A DNA stretch of 64,000 bases from assembly GCA_030704615.1 (NCBI GenBank), contig CM060732.1:60991053-61055052 (forward strand), written 5' to 3'. The position numbers and the translations under genes are program-made. Positions 34,275 to 45,470 of this stretch are shown in pieces (within the stretch, counting starts at the first letter, position 1; the number at the start of each line of letters is the position of its first letter). The notes beneath the pieces are model-generated. The model was given only the letters and a program-made list of their open reading frames with translations. It was not told the origin of the DNA and did no database searches. This DNA comes from Takakia lepidozioides (Eukaryota > Streptophyta > Takakiopsida > Takakiales > Takakiaceae).

Positions 34275-34560
34275 ATATATTAGGGTAGCTTGTACCGTTG
34301 GCCCAAGTGTCCAATGACATCTAAGTCCAAGTGCAATCCCCTATGTATCAGAGTGAGTCTCCTATGTCTAGGATAGCGTGTGCCGTTGGCCCAAGTGTCC
34401 AATGTCATCTAAGCCCAAGTGCAAGATCTCATATGTATTCCAATGTGTCTCCTATGTCGAGGCCTAAGTGCGACCTCAGGGGTAGTCTGTGCCGTTGGCC
34501 CATGTGTGAAGCTATGACCGAGTGCAATTTCCTATGTATCCAAGTGCAACTTAATTCTAG
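34275..34560. repeat. GGCCCAAGTGTCC repeat array, second copy
   Basis: About three units of roughly 100 bp carry TGCCGTTGGCCCAAGTGTCC, AATG-CATCTAAG-CCAAGTGCAA and TCTCCTATGTCGAGGCC. It is the inverse of the array at 27,950-28,210 and related to 42,235-42,510. Confidence 0.65.
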
Positions 34561-34786
34561 CGACTGAAGGTCGGAAGCTAGTTTAGCGTAGAGCAGGAAT
34601 AGGGTGCCATAGTGCCACGTTTTCGTCGCCACGTTTCGTCGTCAAATTCTTTGGAATTTGCCCGGTCTGCCCGCCCGAAATAAGCCAATAGAAATTGCCG
34701 CGCCAACTTTTTCGGAACTGCCCGAAATGCCCGGATCTTGATCTGCGTTTTCCGCCATCGTTCACCTTGCAAGTTGCAAGCTCTCA

Positions 34787-34843
34787 ACGAATTGAGGAAA
34801 TCCATGCTCAGCTGAAGAGATTGTCTTGGCAGATGAATGATCA
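34787..34843 (+). pseudogene. PPR C-terminal fragment
   Basis: Encodes RIEEIHAQLKRLSWQMND, matching RIKEIHAELRRLSGQMKE of the PPR pseudogene at 41,578-41,631 and the E+/DYW-linker region of plant PLS PPR proteins. It is a short dispersed scrap, flanked by unrelated sequence. Confidence 0.5.
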
Positions 34844-34939
34844 AGCAAATGATAGGGGAAGGGTGTGGCTTTTTCTTAATGTACGATCTCAAGAAGTTTG
34901 TCCATCCTGCAAAGGTGGGCTCTTGGCTCCTGTCAGTAC

Positions 34940-35935
34940 CATGATTTGGTGTTCTTCCTGATGTTTGCAAGGTTCTTGGGAGAGTCAGTTTGGTCTTAGC
35001 AGGCCGTGTTCAATCTCTACCTGCTCAGATGCACCGTGGTGGTTCCACAGATCAATCCGACGTTACCTGACTAACACAAACAGCACACACAAGAGGTCCT
35101 TTTGGGTTGATGGTCGGTCAAATCCTCCATGGGTCATGACACAAGGTCATGACAGTTTGGTGAGGGCACCTTTTTCTTCGACCTATTTCAGCCTGTTTTG
35201 CTCTCTTATCGGACTCGGCCCTGAGATGCATTTGTTTGTACCATGATTTGGCGTTCTTCCTGATGTTTACTGCAAGGTTCTTGGGAGAGTCAGCTTGGGA
35301 GTTTCAATCTCTGCCTGCTCAGATGCACCGTGGTGGTTCTCACAGACCAATCCGACTTAACTACACACACAAGCAGCACACACAAGAGGTCCTTTTGGGT
35401 TGATGGTCGGTCATATCCTCCATGGATCGTGACACAAGGTCAAGGACAATCTGGTGAGGACACCTTCTTCTTCGACCTATTTCAGCCTGTTTTGCCCTCT
35501 CATCAGACTCGGTCCTGAGATGCATATTGAATTCTATAAGTTAGCACGTTGGGTGGATTTGTGGTGGTTTGGAGTGACTTTGACAAGTTACTCCCAATGT
35601 GGCAGCAGGAAAGTATCCAAAAACAGATAACAGAGATGAGGAGAAGCTTTGGAATGAACACTTTTCCGACCTCAGTCAATGGTGGGACAATAGAGACAAA
35701 AAGGTGAATGCTTGTTGGACTACAAAGAGAAGCAGATGCAATTTAGGATTAATAAAACAAGGCATTGCTAGTGAAGGCACCTTCTTCAACACATTTCACC
35801 CTGTTTTTCCCTGTTATTAGAGTCGTCCCTAAATTCTCATGTTGAATTTTCAATGGTGGATCTATGGTGGTTTTGGAGTGATTTTGACATGTTACTGCCA
35901 ATGTGGCAACAAGAAAGTATCAAAAAACAGATAAC
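34940..35935. repeat. Two successive tandem duplications of about 300 bp each
   Basis: The first pair, 34,940-35,240 and 35,243-35,525, shares CCATGATTTGG-GTTCTTCC, GATGCACCGTGGTGGTTC, AAGAGGTCCTTTTGGGTTG and TTCGACCTATTTCAGCCTG. The second pair starts near 35,560 and 35,866 and shares GTTACT-CCAATGTGGCA, GAAAGTATC-AAAAACAG and ATAACAGAGA-GA-GAGAAGC. The translated text shows WWF/WVDGRS motifs but no family I know. Confidence 0.75.
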
Positions 35936-36936
35936 AGAGACGAAGAGAAGCCTGCGGGTACCCCTAGTACCTCAATGAGGATGTACTTGACAACTTGCGG
36001 CACATATTGTATGATGTCGTGGCTCTAGATTCATGTCTGCCTGGGGAAATCCAAGCGCCATTGAATCTGCGTGTCATATTTGAGGCTGAATTTATGGCCC
36101 TCGGCAAGTTATGCGCAGAGTAAGCCTTCCCTCTCTTTTTCTTTCCTTTCTCATCTTTCTCTATTGGACAAAAGGGACTATACCATTGAGTTGTTTGCAC
36201 CAGTGTGTGGCACTACAAGTGAAAGGAAAATAGGGGCCTAATGGCACTCCAGCAGGATTGCCGGGAAACCACCACCTATGCCAGCCAAATAGAGAACAGT
36301 GTCCAGTCTGACTTTATATGCCAAGTAAAGTTGAAAACCCATGGGTCAAGCCACATCTTCCCCCCTCAAGGCTTTTAATATCTCTTCCGTGAATGATCTG
36401 CTAAGGTATTGTTGGTTCTGTTTCATGGCAAACAAAACGTTCAGAACCTGACCAACTTCTTTTAACCCTGGGTACTCGGCCTTGGTGCAAGTGTATCCCT
36501 GAGTCTTAAAGAAACTTCATTCTTGGAACAAATTGTCTATCTGCAATCTTGCCCTGTGTTCATCCACATTCACACGGCCTGATGGCAATTCAAACAATTG
36601 TCTTGCAGCAGTATGGCTTGAACCGAACGCTCTTCTTTATAGGCTGAGATCATCACAATGTCACCCTTCAGTGTGCCAGTGTTGTCTCTGATAGGTTTTT
36701 AGCAAGGAGCTTTCATAATGTGGACCCCATTTTTCTGTCTAGAGCTGAACTTGGCCCGACACATAGCCGTTTTTTGTTTGGGAGACTTGAAGCTGCTTTA
36801 TGGATTCAGTTTTCCCAATGAACCAGTAAAAGCCAAGCGTGTGTTTGGGGTTCTTATTCTTCTCTTTCCTCCTGGGTTTTGGTCATTGCACATCCGGCAA
36901 CTCCGCAATTTAACATCTAACACCACTGTCACTTTG

Positions 36937-37932
36937 CTACAACCTTACCTGTATATCTACTCCCCTCACTTGTGTAACTCCTGTCTGAGGGTCAAAGTTT
37001 TGAATGAATTGTATCATATACTTCCGATGATGCAAAGACCAGTCCTTGCGTAGCAGCCCTTCCAATCGCAACTCCCTCAGCAGCTGCACTGCCTGTGGTG
37101 TAGCAATGGTTTGCTTCTGCAGAATCGTGGTGCTCTTCACCCTGATATCCTCCATTCCCCTTACTCTCTTCATCCCAGACAAACAAGAAGGCCTTGTTTG
37201 AAATAGCTCTAGGAAAGCTTGCAAGGCGTAGAGCATAAAAGTATGGTTGGCACAAAAAGGAACGGGTATGTGCGTGTAAGCCTGCGGAGCTTGCAAGTAT
37301 CGAGTGAGAGAGAATGTACTTTCAACCCGTCCGTCCTTGTGCCACTGCGTAAGAAGTAAAGCGAGCATATAATCTGTAATATCCGCCATAGCTACAAAGC
37401 TATAGCTTTGATTGCCCCTCCCGTCGAGACACTGGCTATTTGGAGCCACCCCGACTCTTCCGCTCATAACTCTTCCAATTTCTTGTTCTTGTTTCTTGGA
37501 GGGAACCACCTGCATGAAATTCTCGCTACTGATTGGTTGTTGCCTCCTTAGGTAACTTCTTAATTTTACCCCCCTCAGTGGACATTCCCACCTAGAATGT
37601 CCATTAGGACAGCACATGTGGCAAAAGTCCCCATTTTTTGTACTCGTAAAGGGTTCCGTTACCTCTGCCCTGAACGCATTAATGGACCCACAATTAGTTT
37701 TGGTTGATGTACCGGGTAGGTACTTTGACGGCCCGGTTTGTCCTCTTGCATGATGATACCCACTTTTGCAATATAAGCACCGCGGTGTGCTTCGCCCTAG
37801 TGGCCACGTGTTCGTTTTTAGACATGTCTCCGTCTTCCCCTGTCTGCGTGGCACATTCTCCGAGTTTGACTTCCAAACTGTCTTTTCACCCGCCGGCCAC
37901 TTTTCTGACGTTAATCCGCATCCACCTGTCAC
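36937..37932 (-). CDS. ORF of about 331 codons with one CCHC zinc knuckle, function unknown
   Basis: A long open frame on the minus strand without stops. It contains a near zinc knuckle (CLYCKSGYHHARGQ) and a canonical CX2CX4HX4C knuckle (CHMCCPNGHSRWEC), as in Gag or LINE ORF1 nucleic-acid-binding proteins. The C-terminal half has ILQKQTIATPQAVQLLREL, LRLEGLLRKDWSLHHRKYM and IQNFDPQTGVTQVRGVDIQ; I do not recognise this domain. There is no upstream ATG: the frame opens in the adjacent 30-bp minisatellite, and its first codon here is GTG, so it may be an exon or a 5'-truncated element. It lies inside the putative ALMT intron on the opposite strand. A mobile-element origin is likely but unproven. 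Confidence 0.45.
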   Translation of the reverse strand: MTGGCGLTSEKWPAGEKTVWKSNSENVPRRQGKTETCLKTNTWPLGRSTPRCLYCKSGYHHARGQTGPSKYLPGTSTKTNCGSINAFRAEVTEPFTSTKNGDFCHMCCPNGHSRWECPLRGVKLRSYLRRQQPISSENFMQVVPSKKQEQEIGRVMSGRVGVAPNSQCLDGRGNQSYSFVAMADITDYMLALLLTQWHKDGRVESTFSLTRYLQAPQAYTHIPVPFCANHTFMLYALQAFLELFQTRPSCLSGMKRVRGMEDIRVKSTTILQKQTIATPQAVQLLRELRLEGLLRKDWSLHHRKYMIQFIQNFDPQTGVTQVRGVDIQVRL

Positions 37933-37966
37933 TAACCCTATGGACTGTACAACCCGCGTGGGCTGT

Positions 37967-38140
37967 GTTAGGCTGTGACAAGCTGTGTCAGACTGTGATG
38001 AGCTGTAATAGGCTGTGTGATGCTGTGATGGGCTGTGATAGACTGTGTGACATTGTGGTGGGTTGTGATAGACTGTGTCACCCTGTGGTGGGCTGTGATA
38101 GACTGTGTGACACTATGGTGGGTTGTGATAGACTGTGTCA
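37967..38140. repeat. GCTGTGATAGACTGTGT minisatellite, 30-bp unit
   Basis: From 38,031 a 30-bp unit (GGGTTGTGATAGACTGTGT, then ACCCTGTGGT or ACATTGTGGT) repeats almost four times. Upstream, 37,967-38,030 is a looser array of 10-20 bp GCTGTGA/GCTGTGT units. It borders the CCHC ORF. Confidence 0.9.
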
Positions 38141-38269
38141 GAGATGCCATTCATCTTTTACCCTGCAAGGTCATCACACAATCCATCATATTTGCATATT
38201 CTCCACTTGGATTGCCTTAGTGTTGTCTAATTGAATCAACATGTTATGCTCTGCTTGTTATGGTCATGA

Positions 38270-38440
38270 TTGGACAACCAAGATGTAGTCTAGTGATAAT
38301 GGGACATACCACCTTGGAAGGGGCTGTGGTTTCAATCCACCGATTGGTGTCACAAATGTGTCCACCTTCCAGCCGGAAGATAGTAGCCCTTTGGGGTCGA
38401 GAGACACCCTAATTTACGCTTCCTTTGGGAGGCGTCATAC
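38270..38440 (+). repeat. tRNA-derived SINE (family 1), copy 2
   Basis: A box TAGTCTAGTGATAATGGGAC starts at 38,286, and B box GTGGTTTCAATCC ends at 38,338. The tail reads ATAGTAGCCCTTTGGGGTCG, AGAGACACCCTAATTTACGC and TTCC. It matches the copies at 23,835 and 47,580. Confidence 0.75.
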
Positions 38441-40044
38441 TTTACTTTACTCCACTTTGGTTATGATAGTGATGACTCACTTTGCTCTGCCATGTGTTGG
38501 CTTCTAAGGAACAATCATAACCAATTACAGGATGGAAGCCGTGACCAAATGTAATTTCTACATGTAGATTCCCTGTACAGATGTTCTTCATTTGTCTGGA
38601 AACCAGATTGAGGATCTCCTGTCAGTGGTTTTTAAACTGTTTATTGGGCAGTGTCTTTCGAGGACTAGGACAAACAATGAGCCAAATGGAACAAGTTGAC
38701 AGCCACCCAATCCTGGAGAGGGCTGATGAGATTGTCATTTTGCTGCAACACAAGATTGCTAAGTACACTGATTCCTTGCTGGGAACCTCCGGGGGGGCTC
38801 CATGCTCTGTTCCTCCCAGAGGTGATGTGAAGGAGCATACAGGGAGCTTTCTATTAGTGGCACTTGATGAAGGCTACGGTGAAACATCTAGGAGAAAGAA
38901 TGTCGGACCTAAAGAAGAGGAAGTCAGCCCTTCGAGGCAGCCAGAGTTGGAGCATTCAATGTAACAAGCCACTGTGCACTTTCTTTGTGATTGATGTTTA
39001 ATGGGCATGGGCATGGTAGCATCTGTTGTCTGTTAGGAAGTGTACCCTCTCTTCCCGCCAGGCTCAAGGAGCATACCTATATAGCATATGCCGTAGCTGT
39101 TGGTATTCTCAGTGTTGTTGACAACAACCCTGCGCTAAGTCTGTCTTGGCACGGTTGATACCTGATCTAGATGAGTGGCTTCATGAATAAATTTATCTCC
39201 TTCCCTCGAAGAGTTCTTGAGAACCATTGTTTTCCAACAACTGATGACTTGACAAATGTAGCCTTCATAGACGTTTGACAAACATCAACTGCAGACCTTA
39301 CGTTGATTTTTGATGAAACAACAGCCATGCTTGTATTTTGTTAGGGTGATCTTGGTGGAGTCCCTTGGTGAGTTCTATACTACTTGAACGTTTGCCTCAG
39401 GTTGGTTGGGTGCCACTTCTGTTGAGCCAGTGTAATCATACCTCATTCAAACTATCTGGCAAAGTTACTGCGTACAACAGCCCAAATGTTGGCCAAGGAG
39501 TATCAATTCACACTATCAACGTTCACTGCCATTGGGTGACTGTAAAACATGGTTGTTGAGGGATGCCTCCCCTTTCTGTGAAAGAAGCTATTATGAGTGG
39601 CTCAGGCCATTTACTACTCTTGAATTTGAGTTTGGCATATTTGAGTCAAAAGTTTTGTGCACTTAGCTGCTGGACACAAACATCACATGGATCTGGTGTG
39701 TCCTTTAGATTATGGTGGATGTGCAGATCCGAAGATCGAAAGTCGACGAGAGAGAATATCAGAACGAATGTCTACAGTTGTGACGAGAATGCAAGGACCA
39801 CAATTCAGGAAAACATGAAGAGGAGAGGATCAATAGGGCAGCACTATGACATCACAGTGAAACGCTTAGGGGCACTCTCTCTCCTCAAATTTGCATCTCT
39901 TCTCATAGAATTGACAGCAAAGGCCAAGTATGTAGTGAGTGTTGTTGACGCTCTTGCTGTCAAGGCCCGCTTCAACAACGCTGGCCCTTGCAATGTACGG
40001 CTTCATGAAGTGGATAGTGCAGTTGGAACCCTCTGATGTTTCCA

Positions 40045-41745
40045 AGCCAGACAGCAATTTACGAGATCTATGAGCTAATGCATCGGTAGGGGGTGATGCC
40101 CAACAGGGTCACTTTCACTTCTGTGCTCAATGCATGTGCCAGTCTAGGAGACCTAGAGAAGAGCAAAGAGATCATGCTGATATCATCAACGGTGAAATTG
40201 CAGCAGATAGCATTCTGGTGTCATCCACATCAAAAAAATTGCTTACTCCTAGAAATCTTGGACATGTATTGAATGCCTTAGCAGATGCAAATGGAGTATG
40301 GCTGAACGTGATGTGGTGTCGTGGAGTGCGATGATTGCAGGATATGCACAGCAAGGGGCGGGATGGAGGCTTTGGAGACCTATGAGCAATTGATGTGCCG
40401 CATAACGTTTGTTTGCATTTGCAATGCGTGTGCAAGCCTCGCAGCCCTGGAAAGGTGCAAAGAGGTCCATGGTGACATTGTCAAAGCTGGATTTGTACCA
40501 GATGTCATCCTGAACACTGCCCTGCTGGATAGGTATGTCAAATGTGCATGCATCGAGGATGCAAAGGGAGTGTTCGACAGTATGGCTGAACGAGATGTGG
40601 TGTCGTGGAGTGCGATGATTGCAGGATATGCACAGCAGGGGCGTGGGATGGAAGCTTTGGAGACCTATGAGCAAATGATGGGGGAAGGGGTGAAGCCCGA
40701 CCACATCACGTTTGTGTGCGTTTGCAGTGCGTGTGCAAGCCTGGCAGCCCTGGAAAAGGGCAAAGAGGTGCATGGTTGCATCGGCAAAGCTGGAATTGTA
40801 CCAGATGTGATTCTGGACAATACCCTCGTGGACATGTTTGCCAAATGTGGGAGCATTGAGGATGCGGAGGGAGTGTTCAACAATATGGCTGAATGAGATT
40901 TGGTGTCATGGAATGCCATGCTTGCAGGATAGGCACAGCAGGGGCGTGGGATGGAGGACTTGGAGACCTATGAGCAAATGATGGGGGAAGAGGTGCATTG
41001 AGGATGCAAGGGGAGTATTGGACAATGTGACTGAATGAAATGTGGTGTCGTGGAATGCGATGATCGCAGGATATGCCCACAGCATGGTTGTCATAAGGAG
41101 GTCCTGCAACTATTTAGAGGAATGTAAAAGAACGGCTTGAAGCCGGACAGTATCACCTTTATATGTGTTCTCTCTGCATGCAGCCACACTGGCCTACTGA
41201 ATGAAGGAAGACGCTACTTCGATTCCCTGAGTCAAGATCATGGTGTTACACCGAAAGCACTTTGGCTGCATGGTGGACCTTCTTGGACGTGCGGGACAAC
41301 TGGATGAGGCAGTGGACCTGCTTAATAAAATGCCAATCAATCCAGATGTTGTGGTGTGGAAGGCCTTGCTTGGTGCCTGCAGAATCCATGGCAATGTGGA
41401 GATGGTTGAATGTGTGGCAACATCTATCCTCAAGTGGGATGAACAGGATGCCGTGACTTATGTGTTGCTATATCAAACATCTATGCTACAGCTGGCAGGT
41501 GGGATGATACTGCAAAGGTGAGAAGAATGATGAAGGTCAGAGGGGTTAGAAAGGAACCAGATGACAAGTTGCATCCCAGAATTAAGGAAATCCATGCTGA
41601 GCTGAGAAGATTGTCTGGGCAGATGAAGGAGGCGGGGTATGTGCCTGACACATGCTTTTTATTGCATGATGTGGAGGAAAAGAATTTTCTCTTTGCCACC
41701 ATCACCGCACCATTGCACTTGACTGAAGGGGTGATTTTTGACTGA
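40045..41745 (+). pseudogene. PLS-class pentatricopeptide repeat (PPR) protein pseudogene
   Basis: Intact genes of this class encode organelle RNA-binding proteins for editing or processing. Repeats run from GVMPNRVTFTSVLNACASLG (40,094) through VVSWSAMIAGYAQQGRGMEA, LETYEQMMGEGVKPDHITFV, ACASLAALEKGKEVHG, AGIVPDVILDNTLVDMFAKC and GSIEDAEGVFNNMAE, then SITFICVLSACSHTGLLNEG, CMVDLLGRAGQLDEAVDLL and VVVWKALLGACRIHGNVEMV. The E-region follows (SNIYATAGRWDDTAKVRRMM, KEIHAELRRLSGQMKEAGYV). Stops occur at 40,087, 40,893 and 40,930; frames shift near 41,000, 41,245 and 41,468; and the usual CSWIEV-type segment is deleted between EPD and KLHP. It is not functional. Confidence 0.9.
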
Positions 41746-42234
41746 TTTTGGTGCTGTCCTAATTCTGGGTTTGGGTGGTGGAGCTTCTCCAAAGCTTGAA
41801 AATGGAAGTGAATACGAATTCTAATGAGCTTGATGAGAGGGGCAGCCCTGTGCACAAGTTTGTTCAGCATCTTAAATTTGGACATGTTTGTTTGTTTCTC
41901 GTGGTGTGGCTTTGGATGGAGCCCTTGATGAACTTGCATGAATATTGTCAAAAGCTAGCCTTAACCCACCAAGATCCAATCCCATGGTGGATGCTTGAAA
42001 GTTCATACAGTGAATGTAAGGGTATTTGGATATGTTGTTATTGAAAATTGAATGTTGAAATGCAGATCCGCCATTTTTCTGCCAGAAAAAAACAAAACCT
42101 GCATGTAACACCGTGGGGATGACCCACCCCTTTTTTGTGAAAAAATGAACATAGTTCTCAGAATTCGTCGCTAGTAGTGCGGAGCAACGCGAAGCCCTAG
42201 TTTTGTAATTTAGTTGAATTTTCAGCAACCAAAA

Positions 42235-42530
42235 TTGTGCATGTTCTCTTGGCCCAAGTGTCCAGTGTCATGTAAAGATATCAAGGGAAAGGTCTCCGGT
42301 TCAAATCTGGTCGTAGGCTCTGTGGAAAAGAAATGATTAGATATGGCTTGCTTCATATATTGATGCACTTGGAGATATATCAATAACGATTGGATATATT
42401 ACTACTCCATAAATTCATGAAAAAAATGAAATTGGGCCTTGACATGGGAGATGAACTTGGATATCAATCCCCTATGTATCCAAGTGAGTCTACTTTGTCG
42501 AGGCCCATGTGTGAAAAATTGAAGTCAATA
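42235..42530. repeat. SINE-like family 2, copy 2, with array remnants
   Basis: GGCCCAAGTGTCC (42,251) is followed by GATATCAAGGGAAAGGTCTC, GGTTCAAATCTGG (B box), ATGATTAGATATGGCTTGC and ATATTGATGCACTTGGAGA. Then come array pieces CCCCTATGTATCCAAGTGAG and TTTGTCGAGGCCCATGTG. It matches 27,815-28,215. Confidence 0.6.
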
Positions 42531-42659
42531 TATTATATTGAAGTTGGATGTTTGTTTAGCTACCAAGAATGATGTGTTATTTTTTCCAATACACCCTTAT
42601 AATATGATTTAAAGGGCCTCCGTCCCCTTTCGATTATTTTTTTTTTAAATTTAAATGTG

Positions 42660-43370
42660 GGAAGTTGGGTAGCGCACATGAGCACGCTCACCTGAGCACA
42701 ATGGCATATTCCCCGAATTTCTAGGAAATTTCCGCGAAATTTCCATAGCAAAATGAACTTGGCGAAATTTTACATTATGCGAAACTAACACATAAAGAAC
42801 AAGTAGCCCCTATACCTAATGAACATCTTACCCTATAGGCATGGCTTTTCCTCCATACAGACATGAGAGTGCGGTGAGACTTCACCTCAAATTGCAGGTC
42901 CTCGCCCATAACTAATTTGTCATAGGGAAACTCTATACCAAATAGCCAAAGAGGAAAACACACTGAAGGATAATTTCGCGCGGCAAAACTCTGTACCAAC
43001 TTGCGTGAATTGGATGTGGGGTTGTTGGGCAATGGGATTTCATATAGAAAGTTTCGACTCAAGCTATACCAGTAAGGGTTTCTCAATGCGAAACCCACCA
43101 CTGCATAGGTTTGTGCCCGTATCACCAAGTCTTTCTCAAACACCAGTAATGGTTTCTCAATGTGAAACCCACCGTTGTATAGGTTTGTGCCCTATCACCA
43201 AGTCTTTCTCAAACACCAGTAAAGGTTTCTCAATGCGAAACCCACCGCTACATAAGTTTGTGTCCATATCACCAAGTCTTTCTCAAATACCAGTAAGGGT
43301 TTCTCAATGCGAAACGCACTGCTGCATAGGTTTGTGCCCATATCACCGAGTATTTCTCAATGCGAAACTC
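42660..43370. repeat. Minisatellite with 73-74-bp units and flanking repeat
   Basis: Units begin AGTAAGGGTTTCTCAATGCG at 43,071, 43,145, 43,218 and 43,292, with a partial unit at about 43,346. Spacing is 74, 73 and 74 bp. The shared text includes AAACCCACC-CT-CATA-GTTTG and ATCACCAAGTCTTTCTCAAA. Flanking sequence at 42,670 and 43,570 contains GAGCAGGCTCAC-like motifs related to the 600-700 repeat. Minus-strand open text such as LWLFGIEFPYDKLVMGEDL (42,800-43,010) is unrecognised. Confidence 0.85.
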
Positions 43371-43814
43371 GTCGGCCGCTATAAATTTAGGGTTTCTGGC
43401 TACACTACTGAGATTTTCGCCTCGCCGAATTGGTGCAGACATACCATATATATGCACCGGTCCTCTATACCCGCTTATGGATTTTTTCTGTTTTGGAAAC
43501 ATATAACTCATATGACCGAGGTTAAGAAAACATAAAACTCCCATGACCGTGGGTTGTTCTCATGCGCGCGTGAGCAGGCTCACACAATACCAACCCCCGA
43601 ATGTGTGGTACATGAATGAACTAAAGTTTAAAGAATATTGTAAACATGAATAAAATGAGCAACAATGTAATGTTGGAATTTGGTGAAAGAGTTAGAAGTT
43701 TATATTAATACTTCTATACAATCATATATTGAAAAAACCAAATTTTTTTTCCTGAATTTATTGAGTAGTAATATATCCAATCATTATTCATATATCTCAT
43801 GTCGAGGCTCCAAT

Positions 43815-45470
43815 CATTGTCCTAGGAAAAGCCCACTTATCAAGGCATAGTCTCTGGCGGGGCATGTACATAGGAGCAGCCATGATGGTATAGTGTGGTC
43901 TGATGGCCGGCCTTGGTAGGTGCCGGCGTTAATAAATGAGAACCATCTGGTTTCAGCACGGCTCATAACGAGTTTATGGATGGGCCAAACCGCATGGTTG
44001 TGACAAGTGATATGGAGGCCATGAATGATTGGATGGGTACATTGGCTAAGGAGATGTGGCCAAGTGTCGCATTCGTGGTGGGTATTTAAGCATAGTGGGC
44101 AGTATGGGGATGGGTGAAGACGTGGCCAGAAGATGTGTTTACGCTGGCGGCCCATGTATTGGGCGTACCTAAATTTGAGTGTTTGTCGGATTTGTGCATC
44201 GGTAGTGGCTTTGGTGTGCCAAAAGTGGTTTGATAGCTTATGATGGATAACTGTGGACTGGGTCTATTTCTGAATGTGGACTTTGGTATGGCTAATAGTG
44301 GTTTGTTTGCTTCGTGGATGAGAGTGGTCATAAGATTACGGATTGGTTTGGGTGCGGGCTGAGGTCTAGGACTGGGTGTATGAACCAAAAGAGATGGGTA
44401 TGAGCGATGTGAATAGGGTCATCTGTAGGGTCCACTGGGGGTTTAGAGGCGTCTATCTGAGCAAGTAGATCCGCAACCTCATTACCTATACTGATTGTGT
44501 GCAAACGAACTTTGAGGAGGTTGATAGGGTGGCTTTTGGAAATAGCGAGGTTGCGGTCTGGGTGGTGATGGTGGAAGGAGGGGCGGGATATTTGGTTTCG
44601 GATAAGAAAGAGTGAGGTAAGGTTATTTGTGAAGATGTAGTATGGAAGAGGGAAGGTATCTAGCGGGGAGAGTGCTTCGAAGATGGCCATAAGTTCAGCT
44701 TGTAATATGGTGGTAGGGCTAGGAAGTCTAAGGGCAGTGCCCTGGTTAGTGGTGGCGTGGTATACTCCGTAGCCAACATTTGGTTTGGTGAGGGATCCGT
44801 CAGTATAATGGGAGTTAGATGTGGGGTATCTAAGGGGGATAGTTTGTCGGTATAGTGAGGGAATAGGGGGTGTGGATATTGGTGCGGTTTGGGGGGGGGA
44901 GGCGGGGCGGCAGCGCCTTTCCCCAAGCTTTGTCTGGTTTAATTTTGGGAAATGAAATGGTTGGTATAGAGTCATAGGAGGTGATGAATGAACAATGGGT
45001 GTTTGGGTGGGGGGTGATAGCCTTCATTTTGTGCGTCAAGGTTAGCAGTTGTTTTAAGTGCTCAGAAAAGGTATTGGTATATAATATATTGATGGGGGAG
45101 GAGTGTTGGACATGCAAAATTAGGGTTAGGGTGGGGTCCCTTAGTCTAAGGTATTTGGGAAGGGGTGGGGTATGCACATATTTAAGCTGATTGGGTTCGA
45201 TTGTGGCTAGTAAATTAACCCTTGTCAGGAGGCGTAGGAGGAGGGTGGGGATCATTGGGTGATTGTTGTTGGGTGAGTATGAGTATTGTGAGGGCGTGGG
45301 GGGAGGAATGAGCAACGAAGCGTGCCCATAGGAGAGCTTCATGAGTGGGGTGCCGGAGGGAGGGTGAGCAAGGCCTCTGCCAACTGGTGTGGTGAGTGGC
45401 AGTACCCGTGGCTCCGAAGATACAATCCCTGATTTTTTATTAAACCACAAGAGTTCCCATTCCAATAGAG
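43815..45470 (-). mobile_element. LINE-like retroelement copy 1: methyltransferase-like, RNase H and zinc-binding C-terminus
   Basis: Minus strand, reading from 45,465. A region related to the PCIF1-like part of copy 2 comes first (AHPPS; THEALLWA in a shifted frame; LLATIEPNQLKYVHTPPLPK; YLRLRDPTLTLILHVQ). RNase H follows at about 44,830-44,440: HYTDGSL, TTILQAELMAIFEALSPL, YYIFTNNLTSLFLIRNQ and GNEVADLLAQ. The C-terminus at 44,160-43,820 has a Cys/His cluster (CPLC...HLLSQC), a HNHAV motif and IPSWLLLC, as in the tails of several plant and animal non-LTR elements. Frameshifts separate the blocks. No reverse transcriptase YADD motif is present, so the copy is 5'-truncated. Confidence 0.65.

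Larger units (their letters stand above)
35945..40036 (+). pseudogene. Aluminium-activated malate transporter (ALMT)-like gene, broken
   Basis: Three plus-strand segments follow the ALMT C-terminal half in order. (1) 35,960-36,119: YLNEDVLDNLRHILYDVVAL, DSCLPGEIQAPLNLRVIFEA, EFMALGKLCAE, then a GTAAGC donor; the EIQAP motif is characteristic. (2) About 38,675-38,964: PILERADEIVILLQHKIAKY, like the ALMT helix with paired Leu/Gln. (3) About 39,727-40,036: REDRKS-like start, then LLKFASLLIELTAKAKYVVS and VVDALAVKARF, ending in a stop; the xASLLI(E/D) helix is typical. A TAG precedes segment 1, and no six-helix membrane domain is visible upstream. The family forms anion channels in plasma or vacuolar membranes. 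The gap between segments 1 and 2 holds a CCHC ORF, a minisatellite and a SINE. Segment 2 is the weakest match. Confidence 0.55.

Noticed and set aside
36208-36220. CACTACAAGTG as a CACTA terminus
   Set aside because: The following sequence differs from the TIR at 9,790 and 62,937, and no subterminal repeats are nearby.
37704-38234. 176-codon plus-strand ORF with CDRLC repeats
   Set aside because: The Cys-rich repeats are a translation of the 30-bp minisatellite, and the rest lies opposite the CCHC ORF.
43071-43370. CRISPR-like array
   Set aside because: The 73-74-bp units are contiguous with no unique spacers, and the genome is a plant nuclear genome.
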